This document shows, piece by piece, positions 54,340 to 61,766 of a DNA stretch of 64,000 nt. Every line of letters begins with the position of its first letter. Positions within the stretch are counted from its first letter, which is position 1. Position numbers and translations under genes: made by a program. Under the pieces are notes generated by a model. That model was given only the letters and a program-made list of their open reading frames with translations. It did not search any database and was not told where the DNA came from. This stretch comes from CAITNM01 sp021298215 (GTDB lineage: Bacteria; Pseudomonadota; Alphaproteobacteria; Paracaedibacterales; CAITNM01), in assembly GCA_046309815.1 (NCBI GenBank), contig JBKCOJ010000011.1:1-64000 (forward strand), written 5' to 3'.

Positions 54340-55789
54340 TGTTTTAAAATCTATTTCGGCAGTGCCCGAATTCATTCTTTCGATAAGTACTCTTATCTCA
54401 TTATTTTGGGGGACTATAAAGCAAAAAAAAATAGATAGAAATATGGCTGCTACCGCTATAGTTTCTTTGATATTGTTATGTATTTTATTGTTTTTATCTG
54501 GGAAATCTGAACAATTTTTTTGGAATAGCCTTTTTATATATACGTCGTTCTCTGTGCATTCAAAAATCATCTTATATTGCTATTCTGCAGTTGCTCTCTT
54601 TTTCCTTTTTTCTTTTTTGGCTGAATATAAAATTAAGCAATTTGAGTGGATTTTTATTGCTATATTTGTTGTTATTGGTGGTTCTGTTGCTCTTTCTTCT
54701 AATCATTTTTTGACATTATTCATTGGATTAGAAATGAGCCATTTAAGCCAGTATATTTTAGTAAATGCAGATAGAGATGCTTCCAATACTAATGAGGCAA
54801 CTATTAAATTTTTTACAATTAATTTAATTAGTACTGGGCTTATGCTTTTTGGTGTTAGCCTTATTTATGGTTTTACAGGCACTGGATTTTTTAACACGGT
54901 CTATTATTTTTTTGAGAGTTATAGCAGCAATTTTGAATACGCTGGTGCAATAGTCGGAATGATGTTTGTGCTGATGGGTATATGCTTTAAATTGCCAATT
55001 TTCCCTTTCCATGCATGGATTCAGGATTTGTATCAGGTATCTGCCTTACCAATTATTTTATTTATTGCTTCTATTCCGAAAATTATCACTGTCTTTAGCT
55101 TGTTGCACCTTTTAACGTATCCCTTTCATGGAGCTTTTATTTGTTGGCGATATCTATTAATTGGGCTTGCTATTTTTTCTATGATTTGGGGATCTTTGAT
55201 GGCGTTGCGTCAGCAAAATTTGAGAAGAATGTTTGCTTGCAGCACTGTTAGTGACATGGGTTTTTTATTAATCGGACCTTCAATGGGAGGTGATTTTGGT
55301 TTAAGTTCTGCTATTACTTACATTATTTTTTATACATTGAATATACTAGGAGTTTTTTCACTACTTATTGTTTTTGAAAAGAACTGCCATCGTTTAAATG
55401 ATATACGAGATCTTTCCGGGATAATTAAGGAAATGCCACTATTAAGCGGTATATTTTGCTTTTTAATTCTATCGTTTGCTGGAATACCTCCATTCCCAGG
55501 ATTTTTCGCGAAAATATATATTTTAGAAAGCACTATTAACAGATCTGCCTATTTTATAGCAATATTATCGGTTTTAATAACTGTTATAAATGCGGGATAT
55601 TATTTGAATGTTTTGAAATTTTTTGTTTTAAAGTCTTCAGCTCTTAAAATTAATAAATTTACTTTATCTGAAAAATATTTCGTGAAAGTCATGATAGTGT
55701 TAATTATTATAGCTTTATGTGGAATGGTTATATTTCCACTTAAATTGTTAGAAATTGTTCACTCTATTGCTGTTTCAATCTTGTTCTAA
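54329..55789 (+). CDS. nuoN: NADH-quinone oxidoreductase subunit N
   Basis: A 486-residue antiporter-like subunit of complex I with ~14 helices. FIGLEMSHLSQYILV carries the membrane Glu; KLPIFPFHAWIQDLYQVS (FPFHAWIQDLY) and LRQQNLRRMFACSTVSDMG (RRMFACSTVSDMG) are family motifs, slightly diverged from the usual YSSIAHxG. The last gene of nuoLMN. It converges on lpxK 17 nt away. Confidence 0.92.
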   Translation: MLDSVLKSISAVPEFILSISTLISLFWGTIKQKKIDRNMAATAIVSLILLCILLFLSGKSEQFFWNSLFIYTSFSVHSKIILYCYSAVALFFLFSFLAEYKIKQFEWIFIAIFVVIGGSVALSSNHFLTLFIGLEMSHLSQYILVNADRDASNTNEATIKFFTINLISTGLMLFGVSLIYGFTGTGFFNTVYYFFESYSSNFEYAGAIVGMMFVLMGICFKLPIFPFHAWIQDLYQVSALPIILFIASIPKIITVFSLLHLLTYPFHGAFICWRYLLIGLAIFSMIWGSLMALRQQNLRRMFACSTVSDMGFLLIGPSMGGDFGLSSAITYIIFYTLNILGVFSLLIVFEKNCHRLNDIRDLSGIIKEMPLLSGIFCFLILSFAGIPPFPGFFAKIYILESTINRSAYFIAILSVLITVINAGYYLNVLKFFVLKSSALKINKFTLSEKYFVKVMIVLIIIALCGMVIFPLKLLEIVHSIAVSILF

Positions 55790-55806
55790 TGGTCGAAAGT
55801 CGTTCT

Positions 55807-56760
55807 TCAAGAATGTATTTTTGAATGAATAATATTTCGAAGTTCTTTTGGATCCTCAAATTTCAATTTCACATTGAGAACGGAAACCTTTTTTTTGAAT
55901 GGTTCTGGAATACGCAAAAAATCTTTGGCTGTTGTTATTAATCCAATTTTTCTACGTTTTGCCATTTTTAATAGCCGTTCTATTTCAGGAATGGTATAAG
56001 GGTGGTGATCTGGAAAGGGGATGAAGCGTTTGACTTCAAAGCCATAATCTTGAAGAGTACGATTGAATTTTTCTGGATATCCTAACCCAGCAAAAGCAAT
56101 AACGGGTTTTGCTTTTATCTTTCCTGAAGCAATTATGTGCGCACGGGCTGCTTCAGGAATGTTTTTAGGTAGAGCTTTCTCTCCTATAGCGATGATGAAA
56201 TCAATTTTTTTTACTCTTCGGGAGAGTGATTCTCGCAAGGGACCAGCCGGAAAAACAAACCCATTCCCAAATCCCTGCAACGTATCTACAATAAGTAGGT
56301 TTAGATCTTTATGTAAGCTATTATTTTGTAAGCCATCATCCATTATTATTATGCTAGCGCCATGGTTAATAGCTAATTTTGCAGATAAGACTCTATTCTG
56401 CCCAGCCCAGGTGGGTGCCTTTTTTGCTAATAATAAGGCTTCATCTCCAACTTGCAAATAACTATGTTTTTTGGGGTCTACTTGAATGGAATCTTTAATG
56501 ACTGCCCCATATCCTCTGCATAGAATATGGGGAGAATGATTCATTTTCTTCAATATGTCGACTAAAGCGAGTACTGTAGGAGTTTTCCCAGCTCCTCCCA
56601 TCACCAGATTGCCTACGCAGATAACAGGTACTGAGACCTTGTGAGTTCTTGTTTGTTTTTCAATCCATAAGCTGACGCATTCGTATATCCAAGCAAGAGG
56701 TTGTAGAGCTATGCTTAGCATGGTTTTTTTTTGCCAGAATTTAGGAGCTAAAAGAAACAT
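55807..56760 (-). CDS. lpxK: Tetraacyldisaccharide 4'-kinase
   Basis: A ~317-residue lipid A kinase that adds the 4'-phosphate. The P-loop is GNLVMGGAGKTPTV, the N-terminal segment has APKFWQ and ALQPLAWIYE, and ILCRGYGAV and IIMDDGLQN (with the catalytic Asp) are further family blocks. ATG 56760 is preferred since APKFW is near the usual LpxK start; an in-frame ATG at 56805 lies inside ccmB. Last gene of typA-ccmB-lpxK. Confidence 0.88.
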   Translation of the reverse strand: MFLLAPKFWQKKTMLSIALQPLAWIYECVSLWIEKQTRTHKVSVPVICVGNLVMGGAGKTPTVLALVDILKKMNHSPHILCRGYGAVIKDSIQVDPKKHSYLQVGDEALLLAKKAPTWAGQNRVLSAKLAINHGASIIIMDDGLQNNSLHKDLNLLIVDTLQGFGNGFVFPAGPLRESLSRRVKKIDFIIAIGEKALPKNIPEAARAHIIASGKIKAKPVIAFAGLGYPEKFNRTLQDYGFEVKRFIPFPDHHPYTIPEIERLLKMAKRRKIGLITTAKDFLRIPEPFKKKVSVLNVKLKFEDPKELRNIIHSKIHS

Positions 56761-57340
56761 TAAAGTTACACGAGCGTTTATTGGAAGTATGAACAAAGCA
56801 TGCAATGCTACATAGAATTATATCATATCCTAATAAAATTAGCAGAGTATTTTCATTACCTAAGTTTAAAAAATTCATAAAAAGTATCAGAGGCGTAATT
56901 AATGCAGGTAACATGCCTACAAGTATTCTTAATGGATTTAATAGATTAATCATAAGAATAGATGTAAATGATACATGCAAGACTGCCCATTGCAAAAGGA
57001 TAAGAGTAGAATGAGAAAAAGATATTTCAAAACATGCGATGATGAACATTGGTAATAATGTTATTGTTAATTCACATGCAAACTTTGCAAAAATGTAAAA
57101 AATGGAAGGGGTGCCACTATAAATACAGTGATCATGAAATCCGTCATTCACATCTTCTGCGTACAGGCTATATTGCTGATAGGTCGCAATAATTGTTCCA
57201 AATAAGAGCAACGTTATGGGCTGCATCGTTACTCCAAGGATACGATGAGTAAGCACCACCCAGAGAAAAAGAAAAGCAGCAAGAAAAATTTTCTTAGAGT
57301 GAGCTAAGATCAAGACAGCAAAAATATTCTTAAAGCTCAT
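56741..57340 (-). CDS. ccmB: CcmB-like haem exporter permease
   Basis: A 199-residue membrane protein with about six helices. YAEDVNDGFHDHCIYSGTPS resembles the conserved region of CcmB in which F-x-x-[DE]-x-x-DG precedes a membrane segment (AEDVNDG), and the topology matches. CcmB is the permease of the CcmAB haem-loading ABC for cytochrome c biogenesis. The matching ccmA-like gene is ~28 kb away. It overlaps typA by 4 nt (ATGA) and lpxK by 20 nt. Confidence 0.6.
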   Translation of the reverse strand: MSFKNIFAVLILAHSKKIFLAAFLFLWVVLTHRILGVTMQPITLLLFGTIIATYQQYSLYAEDVNDGFHDHCIYSGTPSIFYIFAKFACELTITLLPMFIIACFEISFSHSTLILLQWAVLHVSFTSILMINLLNPLRILVGMLPALITPLILFMNFLNLGNENTLLILLGYDIILCSIACFVHTSNKRSCNFNVSFSS

Positions 57341-59160
57341 GATTTAATAGATGATTTTTCGAATTTTTTACGTTCATTTGGATCTAAGATTGCTTTTCGG
57401 ATACGAATAGATTTTGGTGTCACTTCAACTCGTTCGTCTTCTTGAATATAGGTAATTGCTTGCTCTAGTGTCATTATTTTAGGTGGGGCTAAACGAATAG
57501 CCTCATCTTTTCCAGAGGCTCGCACGTTGGTAAGTTGTTTCGCTTTAAGTGGGTTTATTTCAAGGTCATTATCACGATTATGCTCCCCGATAATCATGCC
57601 CTCATAAACTTTTGTGCCATGCTCAACGAACATAATGCCGCGATCTTCAAGTTTCCATAAAGCATATCCAACTGCTTCTCCAGTGCCATTAGAAATAAGC
57701 GCTCCATTTATGCGTCCTTCGATAACACCCTTAAACGGTGCATATCCATGGAAAAGACGATTCATAACACCAGTTCCGCGTGTGATTGTGAGGAATTGTC
57801 CGTGAAAGCCAATAAGTCCTCGTGAGGGGCCGTGAAAAACGATTCGAGTTTTCCCTCCTCCTGAAGGAAACATGTCTTGCATTTCCGCTTTGCGTAAACT
57901 CAGGGCTTCAACAACTGTTCCTACGTATTCTTCATCGACATCAATAACGATTTCTTCAATTGGTTCAAGCTTTTGACCTGTTGTTTCGTCAGTTTTGTAT
58001 AGCACGCGAGGGCGGCTAATTGAAAGTTCGAAGCCTTCTCGGCGCATGGTTTCAATTAGTACTCCAAGTTGAAGTTCTCCTCGTCCAGCTACCTCGTACG
58101 CATCTCCATCTGATGTTTGAGTAATGCGAATCGCTACGTTTCCTTCGGCTTCGCGCATTAATCGTTCGCGAAGTACTCGAGAAGTAAGTTTTGTTCCTTC
58201 CTGGCCAGCCAATGGTGAATCATTTATTGAAAATGTCATTGCCAATGTGGGAGGATCAATAGGTTGAGCTTTGATTGGTTGTGTAATATCTAATGCACAA
58301 ATTGTGTCTGCGACGGTGCTTTTCTCAAGGCCAGCAATAGCAATAATGTCGCCAGCTTGAGCTTCATCGACGGCTATACGCTCAAGTCCCCGAAAACTTA
58401 GTAATTTTGCAATACGTCCCTGCTCGACTTGTTCGCCGGCTTGATTCAAGACACGAATAGGGGTGTTAATTTTTACGATTCCTGTCTCAACGCGCCCTGT
58501 TAGAATCCGACCTAGGTAAGAATCATATTCTAAGGTTGTTACAAGCATAGAAAAAGAGCCTTCTGCTTTTTGGCGAGGAGCAGGGACATGTTTTGTTATC
58601 ACTTCAAACATAGGATTAAGATTTTCTTGTGGCTCGTTAAGTTCTTTTATTGCCCAGCCATTTCTTCCAGAGGCATATAGTATCGGGAAGTCTAATTGTT
58701 CATCGGATGCGTCCATTGCTACAAATAGATCAAAGATTTCATTTAAGACTTCTTCAGGGCGAGCATCTTGTCGATCAATTTTATTAATTACAACAATGGG
58801 CCGCAATCCAAGCTTTAAAGCTTTTCCAAGAACAAATTTCGTTTGAGGAAGAGGTCCTTCCGCAGCATCAACCAGAATCACAACTCCATCAACCATACTT
58901 AGAATACGCTCAACTTCACCGCCAAAGTCGGCGTGGCCTGGTGTATCAACGATATTAATACGATAATCGTTCCATGTTAAAGAAGTGCATTTAGCGAGAA
59001 TAGTAATGCCGCGTTCGCGCTCAAGATCATTACTATCCATGGCACGCTCAGCAACTTGTTGATTAGCACGAAAAGTTCCGCTTTGTTTTAAAAGATTGTC
59101 AACGAGAGTTGTTTTTCCATGGTCAACGTGAGCAATAATAGCGATGTTACGAAGTTGCAT
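57337..59160 (-). CDS. typA: Translational GTPase TypA/BipA
   Basis: A 607-residue ribosome-associated GTPase. G1 is AHVDHGKTTL, G2 has RERGITI, G3 is DTPGHADF, G4 is NKID, and domain II-III and the C-terminal domain (TGEAVGYALWKLEDRG, GRGELQLGVLIE) are complete. BipA helps 50S assembly under stress. It is the first gene of typA-ccmB-lpxK. Confidence 0.95.
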   Translation of the reverse strand: MQLRNIAIIAHVDHGKTTLVDNLLKQSGTFRANQQVAERAMDSNDLERERGITILAKCTSLTWNDYRINIVDTPGHADFGGEVERILSMVDGVVILVDAAEGPLPQTKFVLGKALKLGLRPIVVINKIDRQDARPEEVLNEIFDLFVAMDASDEQLDFPILYASGRNGWAIKELNEPQENLNPMFEVITKHVPAPRQKAEGSFSMLVTTLEYDSYLGRILTGRVETGIVKINTPIRVLNQAGEQVEQGRIAKLLSFRGLERIAVDEAQAGDIIAIAGLEKSTVADTICALDITQPIKAQPIDPPTLAMTFSINDSPLAGQEGTKLTSRVLRERLMREAEGNVAIRITQTSDGDAYEVAGRGELQLGVLIETMRREGFELSISRPRVLYKTDETTGQKLEPIEEIVIDVDEEYVGTVVEALSLRKAEMQDMFPSGGGKTRIVFHGPSRGLIGFHGQFLTITRGTGVMNRLFHGYAPFKGVIEGRINGALISNGTGEAVGYALWKLEDRGIMFVEHGTKVYEGMIIGEHNRDNDLEINPLKAKQLTNVRASGKDEAIRLAPPKIMTLEQAITYIQEDERVEVTPKSIRIRKAILDPNERKKFEKSSIKS

Positions 59161-59333
59161 TTTTCTTATTTTTTATTTGTTACGAAGTCGAATTATATAT
59201 TGTTTAAAAGAAAAATTCAAAGAAAAACTAGTGTTCACGAAGCAAGATATGTTTTTTTAAATAAATCTTTTGACAAAATTTTTAATTCATGGCATCTCCA
59301 ATCTAAGAAGAGTTTTTATTTTAAGGAAAAATA

Positions 59334-59627
59334 GTGACGGAGCTATCTTGGGGAGTTAAGCGCACATGTAATGCATGTGGTGTTCGTTTTTATGATTTGC
59401 GTAAATCTCCTATCATTTGTCCAAAATGTGGAGTGACTTGTGAACTTTATGCGGCTGGACGCAGCAAACGCGAGCGTAATGTTGTTAAGGAAGTGGCTTT
59501 GCCGTTGGATGATTTCGATTTGGCTTTAGATAATGTGGATCAAACTGTAGTTGATCCGGCTTTATTAGAGGAAGAAGATCAAGGATTTGGTGATTTACCT
59601 ACTGATTTAGATGAAGATGCTCACTAA
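59334..59627 (+). CDS. FYDL-type zinc-ribbon protein (TIGR02300 family)
   Basis: A 97-residue protein with a zinc ribbon of two Cys pairs, CNACG and CPKCG, joined by VRFYDLRKSPII. FYDL with nearby CxxC pairs is the hallmark of the alphaproteobacterial TIGR02300 family. The C-terminal half is acidic (DDFDLALDN, EEEDQGFGDL, DLDEDAH), possibly disordered. Function is unknown. GTG start 59334 follows AAGGA. It is divergent from typA and converges on truA. Confidence 0.88.
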   Translation: MTELSWGVKRTCNACGVRFYDLRKSPIICPKCGVTCELYAAGRSKRERNVVKEVALPLDDFDLALDNVDQTVVDPALLEEEDQGFGDLPTDLDEDAH

Positions 59628-59646
59628 AGAGATCTGATTCTTTAGT
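59623..59646. repeat. Inverted repeat spanning the ends of the FYDL gene and truA
   Basis: ACTAAAGA (59623-59630) pairs with TCTTTAGT (59639-59646) across an 8-nt loop. It spans both convergent stops but lacks a T tract on either side, so a bidirectional terminator is only weakly supported. Confidence 0.3.
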
Positions 59647-60376
59647 ATTCTACGTTTGTAAGGAATAGACCAGAAGCAGGTGCAGTTTGCCCTGCTTTTT
59701 TTCTATCCTTTGCTTCTTGTATTTGAATGAAGTCTTTAATGCTAATGGATCCGGTGCCGACATTTTTTAAAGTACCAATCATTATTCGCACTTGGTGATG
59801 CAAAAATGAAGGAGCCTCAATAGTAGCAATAATTATTTCACCTTTTCGTTCTATGTGAAAATGTGAAAGAGTTTTAACTGGGCTTTTGCTTTGACACTGA
59901 CTATCACGAAAGGAAGAGAAGTCGTGAGTGCCGATAAGGCATTTTGCGGCTTTTCTCATGTGACTTATGTTTAGCTCTTTTGGGACATGCCAAATTTTCT
60001 TATTGCAGGTAGATGGTGCAGTCCTATTAAGGATGAAGTATTGATACGTGCGTTTTTTAGCCAAAAAACGAGCATGAAAGCTACTATCAACTTCTTCGCA
60101 ATTTCTAATGCATAATCCTTTAGGGGCTAAGAAATGGTTGAGAGATTTCTGAAGGCGATAAGGACTATAAGGGTATTCTAAATCAGCATGAGCAACTTGA
60201 CCTGTAGCATGCACCCCTGTATCAGTACGACCAGCTCCGTGCACTATAACATCATGTTTTACGAGAAAGCTCAATTGATTTTCAAGAACCTGTTGGACTG
60301 TAGGCTCTATAAGTTGCCGTTGCCATCCAAAAAAATAAGCACCATCGTATTCAAGAATAAATTTATATCTTTTCAA
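59642..60376 (-). CDS. truA: tRNA pseudouridine(38-40) synthase TruA
   Basis: A 244-residue pseudouridine synthase for positions 38-40 of the tRNA anticodon arm. The catalytic Asp is in GAGRTDTGVHA, preceded by YDGAYFFGWQRQ. Other family blocks are RTYQYFILNR and FLHHQVRIMIGTL. Length is normal. It lies 17 nt downstream of tRNA-Lys on the same strand, so both may share a transcript. Confidence 0.95.
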   Translation of the reverse strand: MKRYKFILEYDGAYFFGWQRQLIEPTVQQVLENQLSFLVKHDVIVHGAGRTDTGVHATGQVAHADLEYPYSPYRLQKSLNHFLAPKGLCIRNCEEVDSSFHARFLAKKRTYQYFILNRTAPSTCNKKIWHVPKELNISHMRKAAKCLIGTHDFSSFRDSQCQSKSPVKTLSHFHIERKGEIIIATIEAPSFLHHQVRIMIGTLKNVGTGSISIKDFIQIQEAKDRKKAGQTAPASGLFLTNVEY

Positions 60377-60393
60377 AGTATTAAAAACTTAGA

Positions 60394-60469
60394 TGGTGGG
60401 CCCTGAAGGATTCGAACCTTCGACCCCCTGATTAAAAGTCAGATGCTCTACCGACTGAGCTAAGGGCCC
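60394..60469 (-). tRNA. tRNA-Lys (anticodon UUU)
   Basis: Read on the minus strand this 76-nt sequence folds as a cloverleaf: acceptor GGGCCCT with AGGGCCC, D arm GCTC/GAGC, anticodon stem TCTGA/TCAGG-like with loop CTTTTAA (anticodon TTT), T arm GAAGG-TTCGAAT-CCTTC, discriminator A and an encoded CCA. It reads AAA/AAG. A strong promoter lies upstream. Confidence 0.97.
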
Positions 60470-60487
60470 TACGACTTACTTTATACG

Positions 60488-60516
60488 TTTATAATGAATT
60501 AGCGGTTGAAGGTCAA
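60488..60516 (-). promoter_or_regulatory. Promoter of tRNA-Lys
   Basis: On the minus strand TTGACC (60511-60516), a 17-nt spacer and TATAAA (60488-60493) lie 18 nt upstream of the tRNA. Both boxes match sigma-70 consensus in five of six positions. It probably also drives truA. Confidence 0.8.
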
Positions 60517-60607
60517 TCTTTTTTCTGGCATGAAGGTTAAGTAAGTGTTTTTAAGAAATTTTTAATTTTCCCTAAGTTACCATGAAAGTATAAGAATTCA
60601 GAGAAAT

Positions 60608-61759
60608 ATGCGGATGCGCTTTGTTCAGTTATTGAAAACCATGAATGCAAATTGGTTGATACAGGCAATATTAATTTTAATCATTTGTTTTTTGTCCTTA
60701 TGGTTTGTTTCTTTGAGGCTTGGTAAGCCAGTTGTGCGTTCCATTTGTGTTTCGGCCATGAGTACTGAAAGATCCATTGATCGCGAGCAAAGAGTACGTG
60801 TTATAGAGGCGCAAACGGTAAATCTGGGAATTGTCAGCAAGCGTATTAATACAGTTGGGCATTTGAGAGCAAATGCCATGGTGATGATTAAGTCGGAGCT
60901 TTCTGGAAGAATTGCTGAGGTGCTTTTTACAGAAGGAAGTCTCGTTAAAAAGGGGGACTTAATAATTCGTTTCGAAGATGCTGAATATAATGCAGCTATT
61001 CAAGTTGCTGAGGGGGAATTTGAACATGCGAAGTCAAATTTTGAAAGAATTTCTAAACTGTATGAACAAAAAACCGCCAGCAAAAAGCAATTTGATGAGG
61101 AAAGTGCAAGACTTAAAATAGCAGAAGGGAAATATTTGCAAGCTAAAGCAAATTTAGAAAAAGCTAACATTAGGGCGCCTTTTGACGGAACCATCGGTAT
61201 TATGAACATAAGTTCGGGAGCTTTTGTTCAAGCAGGAACAGAGCTTGTGTCAATTGTTGATAATAAATCGGTTAAAGTAACATTCAAAGTACCAGAGAAA
61301 AATATTCATGACGTTGGGCCTGGTCAGGTCGTGGAGATAAAAGTAAGTGCCTTTAAAGAGCAGGTGTTTTCAGGGATAGTAGAAGCAATTGATGCTAAAG
61401 TTGAGCAGGAAAGCCATAGTATGCAGGTTAAAGGAGTAATTCCTAATCCTGATAATTTATTGCGAGATGGACTATTCGCAAATGTAAGCTTGATCATAGG
61501 CGAAAAAGGCAATTCGATGACAGTTGATGAAGCGTCAGTTGATCGAATTGGTGAAATTGAATATGTATGGGTGGTTGAAAGAGGGCGAGCTGAAAAACGT
61601 CGTGTATTGACTGGATCACGTGAAAACGGGCAAATTGAAATTATAGCAGGTCTCCAGCCGGGGCAAATTGTTGTGACTTCAGGACAGATAAAACTTAGCG
61701 ATGGTGCAAAAGTAAAGATTTCCAATATGCCTGATCCTTCTGCAAAAATAATGTTGTAG
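60608..61759 (+). CDS. RND efflux periplasmic adaptor (membrane fusion protein)
   Basis: A 383-residue membrane fusion protein. Near-N-terminal hydrophobic helix (~15-35), then a biotinyl-lipoyl-like domain (SGRIAEVLFTEGSLVKKGDLI), an alpha-hairpin coiled coil (~125-195), a second lipoyl half (NIRAPFDGTIGIMNISSGAF, NIRAPFDGTI), a beta barrel and a C-terminal membrane-proximal domain. It bridges an RND pump to an outer-membrane channel. An outer-membrane partner is not in view. ATG 60608 or 60614. The permease starts 7 nt later. Confidence 0.88.
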   Translation: MRMRFVQLLKTMNANWLIQAILILIICFLSLWFVSLRLGKPVVRSICVSAMSTERSIDREQRVRVIEAQTVNLGIVSKRINTVGHLRANAMVMIKSELSGRIAEVLFTEGSLVKKGDLIIRFEDAEYNAAIQVAEGEFEHAKSNFERISKLYEQKTASKKQFDEESARLKIAEGKYLQAKANLEKANIRAPFDGTIGIMNISSGAFVQAGTELVSIVDNKSVKVTFKVPEKNIHDVGPGQVVEIKVSAFKEQVFSGIVEAIDAKVEQESHSMQVKGVIPNPDNLLRDGLFANVSLIIGEKGNSMTVDEASVDRIGEIEYVWVVERGRAEKRRVLTGSRENGQIEIIAGLQPGQIVVTSGQIKLSDGAKVKISNMPDPSAKIML

Positions 61760-61766
61760 CTGAATT

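Noticed and set aside
59270..59298. Promoter upstream of the FYDL gene
   Set aside because: A perfect TTGACA is present at 59270-59275, but no -10 at usable spacing.
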